Source: Geobacteraceae bacterium (lineage in GTDB: Bacteria > Desulfobacterota > Desulfuromonadia > Geobacterales > Pseudopelobacteraceae). Taken from it: a stretch of 64,000 bases of DNA. Shown here in pieces: positions 38,435 through 46,748 of this stretch. The translations under genes and the position numbers were made by a program. Below the pieces are notes generated by a model. It was not told the DNA's origin. It saw only the letters and a list, made by a program, of their open reading frames with translations, and ran no database searches. Positions within the stretch are counted from its first letter, which is position 1. Each line of letters opens with the position of its first letter. The stretch is taken from positions 367,205 to 431,204 of the forward strand of contig JADKKR010000008.1 of the NCBI GenBank assembly GCA_016720395.1, written 5' to 3'.

Positions 38435-39724
38435 GTGACCACCATCACCATCAAACCGGCCGCATCCGTCAGGGGCGAGATCACCGTCCCGGGCGACAAG
38501 TCCATCTCGCACCGCTCGATCATGCTGGGCGCCATTGCCAACGGCACCACCTCCGTGCGCGGCTTCCTGCGCGGCGGCGACAACATGGCCACCATGGGCG
38601 CCTTCCGCTCCATGGGTGTGCAGATCGACGATGACGGCGAGACCGTCGTCATCCAGGGTAGGGGACTGCACGGTCTGAGCGAGCCGGACGACGTGATCGA
38701 CTGCGGCAACTCCGGCACCACCATCCGTTTGATCACCGGCCTGCTGGCCGGCCAGTCCTTCTTCTCGGTCGTCACCGGCGACCAGTACCTGCGCAAGCGC
38801 CCCATGAAACGGGTTGTCGAGCCGCTGACCCGCATGGGTGCCCGCATCCTGGGACGCAACAAGGGCAGCCTGGCCCCGCTGGCCATCAGCGGCGGTGCCC
38901 TGAACGCAGTCGGTTACGAATCGCCGGTCTCCAGCGCCCAGGTCAAGTCGGCCATCATGCTGGCCGGTCTGTACGCCGACGGTGAGACCTCCGTGCGCGA
39001 GCCGAGCCTGTCCCGCGACCATTCCGAGCGCATGTTCCGTCTGTTCGGGGCCTCCCTGGAGACCTTTGACTGCGGCGTGACCGTCAAGGGGGGCATCGAG
39101 CTGCAGGGGCAGGACATCACCGTCCCTGGCGACATCTCCTCAGCCACCTTCTTCATCGTGGCGGCACTGATCACCCCCGGCTCCGAACTTCTGATACGCA
39201 ACGTGGGGGTCAATCCGACCCGTACCGGTGCCATCGACATCCTGCGGGCCATGGGGGGCGACATCCAGCTGCTGGACCAGCGCGAGGTCTCCGGCGAACC
39301 GGTGGCCGATATCCTGGTGCGCTCATCGCGCCTCACGGGGTGCGCCATCTCCGGTAGCGTCGTGCCGCGGGCCATCGACGAGTTCCCGGCCATCTGCGTG
39401 GCCGCCGCCTGCGCCGAAGGGGTCACCACGGTTCGCGAGGCCCGTGAGCTGCGGGTCAAGGAAACCGACCGCATCAGCGCCATGGCCGCCAATCTCAGGA
39501 AACTGGGGGTCACGGTGGATGAGTGCGACGACGGCATGGATGTGACTGGTGTCGAACGCCTGACCGGCGGCAGCGTGGACAGTTTCGGCGACCACCGCAT
39601 CGCCATGTCGCTGGCGGTGGCGGCCCTGGTCTCCCGGGACGGCATCAGCATCGACGACACCGGCTGTGTGGCCACCTCGTTCCCCAGCTTCTTCCCGCTG
39701 CTGGAAAAAGTCTCCCGTGGCTAG
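38435..39724 (+). CDS. aroA: 3-phosphoshikimate 1-carboxyvinyltransferase (EPSP synthase)
   Basis: This 429-residue protein starts at GTG 38435. It shows the EPSP synthase hallmarks: PGDKSISHRSIMLGA, DCGNSGTTIRLITG, LRKRPMKRVVEPL, and the C-terminal RVKETDRI and FGDHRIAMS. It adds enolpyruvate to shikimate-3-phosphate. The stop overlaps the cmk start by 8 bases, linking it to cmk and ispH in an operon typical of Geobacter. Length is normal. It lies directly after a block of dispersed repeats. Confidence 0.96.
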   Translation: MTTITIKPAASVRGEITVPGDKSISHRSIMLGAIANGTTSVRGFLRGGDNMATMGAFRSMGVQIDDDGETVVIQGRGLHGLSEPDDVIDCGNSGTTIRLITGLLAGQSFFSVVTGDQYLRKRPMKRVVEPLTRMGARILGRNKGSLAPLAISGGALNAVGYESPVSSAQVKSAIMLAGLYADGETSVREPSLSRDHSERMFRLFGASLETFDCGVTVKGGIELQGQDITVPGDISSATFFIVAALITPGSELLIRNVGVNPTRTGAIDILRAMGGDIQLLDQREVSGEPVADILVRSSRLTGCAISGSVVPRAIDEFPAICVAAACAEGVTTVREARELRVKETDRISAMAANLRKLGVTVDECDDGMDVTGVERLTGGSVDSFGDHRIAMSLAVAALVSRDGISIDDTGCVATSFPSFFPLLEKVSRG

Positions 39725-40430
39725 CGCGCTCAGGCCGCGTCCGGACGGACTGGTGATCGCCATCGACGGCCCTTCGGGAGCCGGCAAGAGCACGGTGGCG
39801 CACCTGCTGGCCGAGCGCCTCGGCTATCTGCAGATCGACACCGGTGCCATGTACCGGGCGGTGGCCTGGCTGCTCGACCAGGCCGGCATCGATCCCGACG
39901 ACCTGGAAGCGGTCAAGCGCCTCTGCAGCACGGTCGACATTCGACTGGAGCGCCAGGCCGGCCTGCAGCGGGTCATCGCCAACGGCCAGGACGTCAGCGC
40001 CCTGATCCGCACGCCGGAGATGTCGCTGATGACCTCGCGCGTCTCGGCCCTCAGGCCGGTGCGCGAGGCCATGATGCAGGCCCAGCGCCGCATGGGCGCA
40101 CGGGGCGGCGTGGTGCTGGAGGGGCGCGATATCGGCACGGTCGTCTTCCCGGACGCCGATGTGAAATTCTTTCTCTCGGCCTCGGCCGAAGAGCGCGGGC
40201 GGCGCCGCTACCTGGAGCTGGCCGCCAGGGGGCAGCAGGTGACCCTGGAGGAGACGGTCCGGGCCGTCGCCGATCGGGACCTGCAGGATTCGCAGCGCGA
40301 CCTGGCACCGCTCAGGATGGCCGCTGACGCCATTGCCATCGATTCCTCCGGCCGCTCGGTCGACGAGGTGCTCGACAGCATGGTGGATGCCTGCCGGAAT
40401 ACCTTACGTACGATGGGAACCGAATCATGA
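39717..40430 (+). CDS. cmk: Cytidylate kinase
   Basis: GTG 39717 overlaps the aroA end by 8 bases and gives 237 residues. The P-loop is GPSGAGKST, followed by LQIDTGAMYRAVAW, the NMP-binding RVSALRPVREAM and the lid-region VVLEGRDIGTVVFPDADVKF. Cytidylate kinase phosphorylates CMP and dCMP. The GTG start was chosen because the longer upstream frame runs inside aroA. ispH follows with an ATGA overlap. Confidence 0.95.
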   Translation: MASALRPRPDGLVIAIDGPSGAGKSTVAHLLAERLGYLQIDTGAMYRAVAWLLDQAGIDPDDLEAVKRLCSTVDIRLERQAGLQRVIANGQDVSALIRTPEMSLMTSRVSALRPVREAMMQAQRRMGARGGVVLEGRDIGTVVFPDADVKFFLSASAEERGRRRYLELAARGQQVTLEETVRAVADRDLQDSQRDLAPLRMAADAIAIDSSGRSVDEVLDSMVDACRNTLRTMGTES

Positions 40431-41269
40431 AGATCATACTCGCAAAACGGGCCGGCTTCTGCTTCGGCGTCAAGCGCGCCACGCAGATGGCCTTCGAGGC
40501 CGCCGCCATGGACAAGAAGACCTACACCCTCGGGCCGATCATTCACTCGCCCCAGGTGGTCAACAAGCTGGAGGAGATGGGGGTCAAGGTCCTCAAGAAC
40601 CTGGAAACCATGGACAGCGGCACGATCATCATCCGTTCCCACGGCGTGGCGGCGGGGGAGATCGACGAGGCCGTGCAGAAGCAGCTGGAGATCGTCGACG
40701 CCACCTGTCCCTTTGTCAAGAAGGCCCAGGAGCATGTCAAGAGCCTGTCCGAATCCGGTTACGGCGTCGTGGTCGTCGGGGATGCCGACCATCCCGAGGT
40801 CCAGGGGATCGTCTCCTACGGCGGCGACAAGGTCTTCGTGGTCGGTTCGGGGGACGAGGTCAGGAAACTCCCCAAGATGAACAAGATCGGCGTAGTGGCC
40901 CAGACGACCCAGTCCTTCGAGAACCTGAAGAATGTCGTCTCGGAATGCCTCCAGCGCGGCGGGGAGATCCGGGTCTTCAACACCATCTGCGATGCCACCG
41001 CCGTACGCCAGGAAGAGGCCAAAGAGCTGGCCTGCCAGGTGGACTGCATGCTGGTCGTGGGCGGCTTCAACAGCGCCAACACGCGCCGGCTGGCCGAGGT
41101 CTGTGCCGAGATCCAGCCGCGCACCCATCACATCGAGACCGCCACCGAGATCGACCCGACCTGGTTCGTCGGCGTGGAGCGGGTCGGAGTGACCGCCGGG
41201 GCCTCGACACCCAAATGGATCATCGACGAAGTAGTCACCATGATCGAGGGACTTAATAAAAGCGATTGA
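40427..41269 (+). CDS. ispH: 4-hydroxy-3-methylbut-2-enyl diphosphate reductase
   Basis: This 280-residue IspH has the three iron-sulfur cysteines in AGFCFGVKRA, DATCPFVKKA and NTICDATAVRQEE, plus HGVA and TAGASTPKWII. It catalyses the last step of the MEP isoprenoid pathway. The ATG overlaps the cmk stop (ATGA), consistent with translational coupling. rpsA follows after 91 bases. Some orthologues are fused to S1 domains, whereas here ispH and rpsA are separate. Confidence 0.96.
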   Translation: MKIILAKRAGFCFGVKRATQMAFEAAAMDKKTYTLGPIIHSPQVVNKLEEMGVKVLKNLETMDSGTIIIRSHGVAAGEIDEAVQKQLEIVDATCPFVKKAQEHVKSLSESGYGVVVVGDADHPEVQGIVSYGGDKVFVVGSGDEVRKLPKMNKIGVVAQTTQSFENLKNVVSECLQRGGEIRVFNTICDATAVRQEEAKELACQVDCMLVVGGFNSANTRRLAEVCAEIQPRTHHIETATEIDPTWFVGVERVGVTAGASTPKWIIDEVVTMIEGLNKSD

Positions 41270-41360
41270 ATTATTATATGAATGTGATACATTATCACGC
41301 TTCAAATGCGAAAGCATGTTGTCCAAGAGAACACGAAAAACGTCCAGGGGGTATGGTTTA

Positions 41361-43103
41361 ATGGTTGATTTCAAACGGCTCGACACTGCAGAAAACGGCG
41401 AACAGGAGGATCTTGATGCCGAGCAGCAGAGCAGCGAATTTGCAGATCTCTTCTCTGAAAGCCTCAAAGAAAGGCCGGAGAAGGATAAAATCATAGAAGG
41501 AACGGTTGCCCGGATTGACCAGGAAACCGTACTTGTGGATATCGGTCTTAAATCCGAGGGACATGTCCCCGCGGCAGAGTTCCGGGATGCAAACGGCGAG
41601 ATGAAGGTTCAGATCGGTGACCGCATCAAGGTCCTCATGACCAGGGAAGACGGCAAGAAGGGCTACATCCTCTCCAAGCGCAAGGCCGACTACCTGGCCG
41701 CCTGGGAAAAGATCGGCGACGCCGGTCAGGAGGGCGGTCTCGTCGAAGGCACCATCACCGCCCGCGTCAACGGCGGCTACACCGTCGACATCGGACTGCA
41801 GGCCTTCCTGCCCGCATCACAGGTCGATATCCGTCCCTCATCCGATGCAGACAGCTACATCGGCCTCTCGGGCACCTTCAAGGTCATCAAGCTCAACCAG
41901 AAGCGCGACAACATCGTCCTCTCCCGTCGTGCGGTCCTCGAAGAGGAGCGCTCCTCCATCCGTGACGTCACGCTGGAGAAACTGGAAGAAGGCCAGATCG
42001 TCGAGGGCGTCGTCAAGAACGTCACCGATTACGGCGCATTCGTGGACCTGGGCGGTGTCGACGGACTGCTGCACGTCTCCGATCTCTCCTGGGGCCGCGT
42101 CGGCAAGCCTGCCGACCTGCTCAAGCCGGGCCAGCAGATCACCGCCAAGATCCTCAAGTTCGATCGCACCAAGGGTAAGATCTCCCTGGGCGTCAAACAG
42201 ACCCTGCCCGATCCCTGGATCGAAGTGCCGCAGAGCTACGTCGTCGGCTCGCGCGTCAAGGGCAAGGTCGTCAGCCTGATGGAGTACGGCGCATTCGTGG
42301 AGCTGGAAGCCGGTGTGGAAGGCCTGATCCATGTCTCCGAGATGTCCTGGACCAAGCGCGTCCGCCGCGCCTCCGACGTGCTCACCGTCGGTGAAGAGGT
42401 CGAGGCCGTCGTGCTCGGCGTCGACATGGGCAACCGCAAGATCTCCCTCGGTCTCAAGCAGACCGCTGATAACCCCTGGGCCACGATCGCCGACAAATAC
42501 CCGGTCGGCACCAAGATCGAAGGCCAGATCAAGAACATGACCGACTTCGGTATGTTCATCGGCATCGAAGACGGCATCGACGGACTGGTGCACGTCTCGG
42601 ACATCTCCTGGACCAAGCGCGTCAAGCACCCCGGTGATGTCTATGCCAAGGGCCAGCTGGTCATGGCCGTCGTCCTCAAGGTCGACGTCGAGAACGAGCG
42701 TCTCTCCCTGGGCATCAAGCAGCTCGAGCCCGATCCCTGGAGCCTGGCTCCGGACAAGTACCGCGCCGGCACGATCGTCACCGGCAAGGTCACCTCGCTG
42801 ACCGACTTCGGCGTCTTCGTCGAGCTGGAAGAGGGTATCGAAGGTCTGATCCACGTCTCCGAGCTCTCCCGCGAGAAGGTCGCCTCCGCCAAGGAATTCG
42901 CCGCAGTCGGCGATTCGCTGGAAGCGGTCGTACTCAGCTGCGATTCCCGCGAGCGCAGGATCTCCCTCTCCATCAAATCCATGCATGCCGCCGTCGAGAA
43001 GGCGGAGTTCGAGCAGTACATGGGTTCGCAGGGCGAGGCAACATCCAGCTTCGGTGCGCTGCTGCAGCAGGAAATCGACAACAAAAAAAATAATCAGGAA
43101 TAA
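41361..43103 (+). CDS. rpsA: 30S ribosomal protein S1
   Basis: ATG 41361 (MVDFKRLDTAENGEQ), after CCAGGGGGT, gives 580 residues with six S1 RNA-binding repeats. Later copies show the motif VTDYGAFVDLGGVDGLLHVSDLSW and close variants roughly every 87 residues. S1 binds mRNA leaders and helps start translation. The acidic N-terminal extension is common in this group. It is followed 18 bases later by ihfB, a conserved pair in Proteobacteria. Confidence 0.97.
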   Translation: MVDFKRLDTAENGEQEDLDAEQQSSEFADLFSESLKERPEKDKIIEGTVARIDQETVLVDIGLKSEGHVPAAEFRDANGEMKVQIGDRIKVLMTREDGKKGYILSKRKADYLAAWEKIGDAGQEGGLVEGTITARVNGGYTVDIGLQAFLPASQVDIRPSSDADSYIGLSGTFKVIKLNQKRDNIVLSRRAVLEEERSSIRDVTLEKLEEGQIVEGVVKNVTDYGAFVDLGGVDGLLHVSDLSWGRVGKPADLLKPGQQITAKILKFDRTKGKISLGVKQTLPDPWIEVPQSYVVGSRVKGKVVSLMEYGAFVELEAGVEGLIHVSEMSWTKRVRRASDVLTVGEEVEAVVLGVDMGNRKISLGLKQTADNPWATIADKYPVGTKIEGQIKNMTDFGMFIGIEDGIDGLVHVSDISWTKRVKHPGDVYAKGQLVMAVVLKVDVENERLSLGIKQLEPDPWSLAPDKYRAGTIVTGKVTSLTDFGVFVELEEGIEGLIHVSELSREKVASAKEFAAVGDSLEAVVLSCDSRERRISLSIKSMHAAVEKAEFEQYMGSQGEATSSFGALLQQEIDNKKNNQE

Positions 43104-43121
43104 TATGAGCAGGAGATTGCC

Positions 43122-43400
43122 ATGACGAAGAGTGAACTTATCGAGAAGATTGTACAGACACACGGCATGTTGAACATGAAGGTGTCCGAGATGCTGGTCA
43201 ACACCGTATTCGATTCCATCGAAGAGGCATTGAAATCCGGCGACAAGGTCGAGATCCGCGGTTTCGGCAGCTTCACCATCCGCGAGCGCACCGGCCGCGA
43301 GGCCCGCAACCCCAAGAGCGGTGAAGTGGTCCGCATCCCGTCCAAGAAGACTCCCTTCTTCAAGACCGGCAAGGACCTGAAAGAGCGGGTCAACTGCTAG
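43122..43400 (+). CDS. ihfB: Integration host factor beta subunit
   Basis: This 92-residue HU/IHF protein reads MTKSELIEKIVQTHG, then GDKVEIRGFGSFTIRER and the DNA-arm RTGREARNPKSGEVV. It follows rpsA, the standard location of ihfB. IHF bends DNA and supports sigma-54 activation and site-specific recombination. Its 3' end from 43295 is part of a 220-bp sequence duplicated at 46529, so the last 34 codons exist twice. Confidence 0.94.
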   Translation: MTKSELIEKIVQTHGMLNMKVSEMLVNTVFDSIEEALKSGDKVEIRGFGSFTIRERTGREARNPKSGEVVRIPSKKTPFFKTGKDLKERVNC

Positions 43401-43514
43401 ACGAATAAACCGGTCTGTCCGGTACAAGCCCGAATGGTGGAACTGGTAGACACAAGGGACTTAAAATCCCTCGGCCGCAAGGCTGTGCCGGTTCGATTCC
43501 GGCTTCGGGCACCA
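43295..43514 (+). repeat. 220-bp perfect direct repeat, copy 1
   Basis: Bases 43295-43514 (3' part of ihfB, spacer and the whole tRNA-Leu with CCA) are identical to 46529-46748. The first differing bases are at 43294/46528 and 43515/46749. This marks the left border of an inserted 3-kb segment. Confidence 0.95.
43428..43514 (+). tRNA. tRNA-Leu (anticodon UAA), copy 1
   Basis: Acceptor arms GCCCGAA and TTCGGGC enclose a class II tRNA with a D-arm (TGGTGGAACTGGTAGACAC), an anticodon loop CTTAAAA closed by GGGA/TCCC, a variable arm (CGGCCGCAAGGCTG) and a GGTTCGATTCC T-arm. ACCA is encoded. The anticodon TAA reads leucine. Its 3' end is the integration target for the islands to the right. Confidence 0.95.
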
Positions 43515-43522
43515 ATAAAAAA

Positions 43523-43556
43523 AGGGACTTACGAGAATTCGTGAGTCCCTGTTTTT
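43523..43556 (+). terminator. Terminator just after tRNA-Leu copy 1
   Basis: AGGGACTTACGAGAATTC folds with TTCGTGAGTCCCT and runs into GTTTTTGTTT. It starts 9 bases after the CCA end. Confidence 0.8.
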
Positions 43557-43570
43557 GTTTTTGGTATTGT

Positions 43571-43593
43571 TGACACAGATAGTGACGCAGGTA
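43571..43593 (+). other. Candidate integrase arm-site pair
   Basis: TGACACAG at 43571 and TGACGCAG at 43583 are spaced 12 bases start to start. The same pair with the same spacing and flanks (21 of 23 bases) occurs at 46834, after tRNA copy 2. The position near the tRNA end fits arm-type binding sites of a tyrosine integrase. Confidence 0.5.
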
Positions 43594-43622
43594 CTATGAT
43601 AGTAAAAGCCCCTTGCACTATC

Positions 43623-43657
43623 TGCAATCAATGATTACAATGCAATCAATGATTGCA
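43623..43657 (+). promoter_or_regulatory. Twin operators upstream of the FitA-like antitoxin
   Basis: TGCAATCAATGATTGCA at 43641-43657 is a perfect palindrome around one central base. A near copy (TGCAATCAATGATTACA) lies 18 bases earlier at 43623. They are 18 bases before the antitoxin start, as expected for the autoregulatory operator of a ribbon-helix-helix antitoxin dimer pair. Confidence 0.65.
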
Positions 43658-43674
43658 CAACGGGAGGCAAAATC

Positions 43675-43921
43675 ATGGCATCTCTGACCATCAGAAACCT
43701 GGACAACAACCTGAAGGTGCAACTGCGACAGCAGGCCGCCCGACATGGCAGATCCATGGAGGCCGAGGTAAGGAATATTCTGCTGCAAACCCTGATTGCT
43801 CCTGGAGGGTGAGCTGAACCTGGCTGCCGCTATTCATCGCCGTTTTGAGTCACTGGAAGTTGATTCACTGCCGATTCCCCCGCGTCAGGCCGTTCGTAAT
43901 CCGCCTGATTTTGGAGAATAG
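43675..43921 (+). CDS. FitA/VapB-like ribbon-helix-helix antitoxin (frameshifted)
   Basis: ATG 43675 follows GGGAGG. The N-terminus MASLTIRNLDNNLKVQLR ... AARHGRSMEAEVRNIL is a classic ribbon-helix-helix FitA-type antitoxin. As read, the frame stops at 43812 after 45 residues (LIAPGG). Removing one G from the GGAGGGTGAG near 43807 restores ELNLAAAIHRRFESLEV ... NPPDFGE to a TAG at 43921, giving 81 residues, the family's normal size. The PIN toxin gene starts 3 bases later. Confidence 0.78.
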
Positions 43922-43924
43922 GCA

Positions 43925-44355
43925 ATGGAGTCTATTGTACTTGACACCAATGTGGTATCCGAACTGATGCGCTCTCAACCGGAACAGGCAGTGATGGACT
44001 GGTTTGCGAGACGCACCGGAGACATTTTCTACGTCAGTGCGATTACCCGGGCGGAGATCATGCTCGGCATCTCACTGCTGCCTGCCGGAAAACGCCGGGA
44101 TTCTCTTGCTTCGGCGGCCGATGGAATGTTCTTACAGGATTTTGCCGGAAGATGTCTCCCTTTGACGCCGCAGGTGCAGCACACTATGCTGCCGTAGTTT
44201 CCGGCAGACGCAGAGCCGGTCAAGCGATCTCCACGGAAGACGCCCTGATTGCCGCCATTGCCCTGGCTCACGGCTATCCTCTTGCCACGCGCAATACAAA
44301 GGATTTTTTGAGCATCAGCGGCCTGACACTGTACAATCCCTGGCAAACATGCTGA
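43925..44355 (+). CDS. FitB/VapC-like PIN-domain toxin (frameshifted)
   Basis: The sequence MESIVLDTNVVSELMR shows the first PIN aspartate motif, with FYVSAITRAEIMLGI carrying the conserved Glu. The frame as read ends at 44197. The second half lies one frame over (FDAAGAAHYAAVVSGRRRAG, STEDALIAAIALAHG, LATRNTKDF), with the remaining acidic residues. One missing base near 44155 (CTCCCTTTG; CTCCCCTTTG expected) joins them into 143 residues. It is an RNase toxin neutralised by the adjacent antitoxin. Confidence 0.8.
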
Positions 44356-44374
44356 AAACGGGCGTGTCTCTACG

Positions 44375-44449
44375 AATCTGACACGGGCGGAAACGAATCT
44401 GCCGGGCAATGCGGCAAAGATGCTGGCTCGCGCATACGGGGAGTAATAA
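44375..44449 (+). pseudogene. Possible remnant of a HigB/RelE-type toxin 3' end
   Basis: A short open stretch directly before the HigA-like gene reads TNLTRAETNLPGNAAKMLARAYGE and stops at TAA. This resembles the C-terminal helix of HigB-type toxins, which normally precede such antitoxins. There is no upstream body. This is a weak call based on pattern and position only. Confidence 0.25.
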
Positions 44450-44450
44450 C

Positions 44451-44747
44451 ATGGCTCGAATAGCATTTGAAAAGATCATGGCAGGGCTGGAAGATGCGCT
44501 GGCGTATGCGGACGGCAACAGCACGCGCGGCACGGCACATCAGGTAAAGATTGCGGATGTCGATATAACCCATCTGCGGGAAAAGCTCGGTCTGTCCCAG
44601 GACAGGTTTGCCGCCCTGTTCGGGCTGAGTTCCAGGACGGTCCGCAACTGGGAGCAGGGTGTCCGTCATCCGGAAGGACCGGCCCGGATTCTGCTGCAAG
44701 TGATTGATCGTGAACCGGAGGCGGTCATGCGGGCGTTGCGTGGATAG
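44451..44747 (+). CDS. HigA-like helix-turn-helix antitoxin/regulator
   Basis: ATG 44451 (MARIAFEKIMAGLEDAL) gives 98 residues. The C-terminal half is an XRE-type helix-turn-helix (ITHLREKLGLSQDRFAALFGLSSRTVRNWEQG), then RHPEGPARILLQVIDREPEAV, a tail typical of HigA/MqsA-like antitoxins encoded after their toxin. No intact toxin is present upstream, only a possible short remnant. It is the last gene before the tRNA-derived att remnant at 44802. Confidence 0.8.
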   Translation: MARIAFEKIMAGLEDALAYADGNSTRGTAHQVKIADVDITHLREKLGLSQDRFAALFGLSSRTVRNWEQGVRHPEGPARILLQVIDREPEAVMRALRG

Positions 44748-44801
44748 GTTCTCGGCGCGTCGTCGCTAGATAAATATACCGCCCCCGAAATTTCCCCCTC
44801 A

Positions 44802-44816
44802 CGGCTTCGGGCACCA
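44802..44816 (+). repeat. 15-bp tRNA-Leu 3'-end remnant (att core)
   Basis: CGGCTTCGGGCACCA is identical to the last 15 bases of both tRNA-Leu copies (43500-43514 and 46734-46748). It sits directly after the HigA-like gene and directly before a strong terminator. This is the expected scar of a separate integration at the tRNA 3' end. Confidence 0.75.
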
Positions 44817-44824
44817 GGATGATC

Positions 44825-44862
44825 AAAGGCTTTGCAGGTTTTTCCTGCAAAGCCTTTTTCTG
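44825..44862 (+). terminator. Strong terminator after att remnant
   Basis: AAAGGCTTTGCAGG pairs perfectly with CCTGCAAAGCCTTT around TTTTT, followed by T's. Like the terminators after the two tRNA copies, it lies within about ten bases of the tRNA 3' end sequence. It may be the original terminator of the tRNA-Leu gene. Confidence 0.85.
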
Positions 44863-45336
44863 TTTCTCATTAGATTTAACGGGAGCGGGATTGGTACGGA
44901 ATGTATACGGGATTCCTTTGACAGGAGGGGTTTGCTGGGTTAAGGTGCAGCACAATGTACGTCATGTGATGAGGATATGAAGGATGGGAAAAACGAATAG
45001 TAATAAAGGCCGCTGAACCGCTGATAAGGCAGGTTGGGCGGCTTTTTATTTTTGTACATACCACGGTTTAACTCACAAAGGATTTACAGGTAGTCAGAAA
45101 TACGGGAAGTGTCCCGGATTTATCCAATAATCAGTAATGTGTCCCCAGATGCCCCCCAAGCATTGTTCGCATGTGGAGGTGTTGGAGCCGGGGTGGTTGC
45201 GGGAGAAGGTGGCCGGGGAGCTGGAAAATGCAAGGGTGAAGGGTGAATAAATAATATATGTATTATAAATAATGTTGCATAAAATAATCCATATGTTATT
45301 ATTTGCTAGTTATTAAATAATACAGAGGTTATTTGT
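44863..45336. other. Gap with a second hairpin and decayed fragments
   Basis: This stretch has a weak terminator-like hairpin at 45006-45052 (GGCCGC...GCGGC then T's), two GTGTCCC(C)-type words near 45108-45155 that resemble insertion-sequence ends, and a short open piece (EVLEPGWLREKVAGELENAR) near 45175-45250 without a start. From 45250 it turns AT-rich upstream of the mobile mystery genes. No complete gene is seen. Confidence 0.4.
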
Positions 45337-45810
45337 ATGTTGCCGAAATACAGGCTGATAGCACGCCAACAGCTCGATACGACCCTGTGCGGATATGCGG
45401 CCGTTAAACAGGCCCCGCCTCTCCGTCAAAGGCTGGATCCGGGCGATCCGCGAGGCGCTGGGCATGTCCGGCAAACAACTGGCAGGCCGCCTGAATGTCA
45501 GTCAGCCGTGCATCCCCAGGCTGGAACAGGATGAAGTGTCAGGTGTTGTCTCATTGAAAACTATGCGCCAAGCGGCCGAGGCGATGGATTGCGTTTTTTG
45601 TGTATGCCGTTGTTCCCCGCACAACGCTGGAAGAAACGGTCAGGACACAGGCCAGCAAGGTTGCTGAAACCCGTATGCAGCGGGTATCGCACACCATGCT
45701 GCTCGAAGCGCAGAACCTGTCAGCCGAAGAGCAAAGGGCGTCGTTTGATGCGGCAGTCGAAGAGCTTGTGCGCGAAATGCCGAAAAGATCTCTGGGAAGA
45801 CAGGCCATGA
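45337..45810 (+). CDS. Mobile mystery protein A, XRE regulator (three frameshifts)
   Basis: ATG 45337 (MLPKYRLIARQQLDTTL) matches the start of the mobile mystery protein A family. The rest is spread over other frames: VKGWIRAIREALGMSGKQLAGRLNVS (helix-turn-helix), then VYAVVPRTTLEETVRTQASKVA, and a DLWEDRP end at 45810. Each jump is one extra base, in CCCC near 45417, TTTTTT near 45591 and AAAA near 45784. Removing them gives about 156 residues. It overlaps the Fic gene by ATGA and is its presumed antitoxin or regulator. Confidence 0.75.
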
Positions 45811-46390
45811 ACTTTGACTACCCTGAAGGAGCGACCCCGATCGATGCAGACGAGGCGCGAGGGTTGCTGCTCTCCCACATCACGAACAGGACAGAGCTTG
45901 ATCGTTGGGAGCAGGAAAATATTGCCATGGCCGAGGCCTGGGCATTCCGTCGCAAACCTCGCGACATTCTCACGGAAGGTTTCTGCAAAGCTTGCACAAA
46001 AGGATGTTCGGCACGGTCTGGCGTTGGGCTGGCGAATTCAGAACAACCGGTAAGAATATAGGCGTCCCGGCATGGCAGATTACCAGCGAGTTGAGAAACC
46101 TTTGCGCCGATTGCGAAGCATGGATAGAGCACGGCACCTATCCGCCAGATGAGATTGCCGTCCGGTTCCATCACCGGCTAACGGTAATCCACCCCTTTCC
46201 CAACGGCAACGGCCGTCACGCCCGGTTGATGACCGACATCCTGCTGGTCCATCTCTTGAAGCAGCAGCTGTTTTCGTGGGGAAGCGGAAATCTGGTCAAC
46301 GCCGGAGATTGCCGTCAGCAGTATATCAACGCACTTCGTGCAGCTGACCGGCACGAGTACAAAGCACTTCTGGCATTCGTGCGGTCATAG
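45807..46390 (+). CDS. Mobile mystery protein B, Fic-domain protein (one frameshift)
   Basis: MNFDYPEGATPIDADEARGL starts at ATG 45807. The frame changes near 45981 (GFLQSLHKRMFGTVWRWAG expected; one base missing) and continues to 46390, giving 194 residues when corrected. The Fic AMP-transferase core is visible as HPFPNGNGRHARLM, an intact HxFxxGNGR motif. This pair with protein A is recurrent on mobile elements and probably acts as a toxin-antitoxin module. No inhibitory alpha-helix motif is evident in the protein itself. Confidence 0.82.
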
Positions 46391-46528
46391 ATTGAGCAAG
46401 GGTGAAGGGTATGTTTGGATGGAGGTGCGTGTGGGAAGGTGTGCCACACCAGCATATTCAAGTTGGCAGCTTGGAAGCCTGCCCCGCGGTTTCTCTCGGG
46501 AGTTGAGTATTATGTCCCCGGATTTCAC

Positions 46529-46748
46529 CCGCGAGGCCCGCAACCCCAAGAGCGGTGAAGTGGTCCGCATCCCGTCCAAGAAGACTCCCTTCTTCAAGAC
46601 CGGCAAGGACCTGAAAGAGCGGGTCAACTGCTAGACGAATAAACCGGTCTGTCCGGTACAAGCCCGAATGGTGGAACTGGTAGACACAAGGGACTTAAAA
46701 TCCCTCGGCCGCAAGGCTGTGCCGGTTCGATTCCGGCTTCGGGCACCA
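46529..46748 (+). repeat. 220-bp perfect direct repeat, copy 2
   Basis: This is the right-hand copy of the ihfB 3' end plus tRNA-Leu, identical to 43295-43514 at an offset of 3234 bases. The 34-codon ihfB fragment has no start of its own. Just before the junction is a TATGTCCCCGGATTTCA sequence, reminiscent of the GTGTCCCC words near 45150. Confidence 0.95.
46662..46748 (+). tRNA. tRNA-Leu (anticodon UAA), copy 2
   Basis: The sequence is identical to the first tRNA-Leu, including encoded CCA, so both should be functional if transcribed. Its 3' end is the left border of the second island, which extends past the right edge of the window. Confidence 0.95.

Noticed and set aside
46338..46634. 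Open frame joining the end of the Fic gene region to the ihfB fragment
   Set aside because: It is a chance fusion across the repeat border. The ihfB part lacks its first 58 codons.
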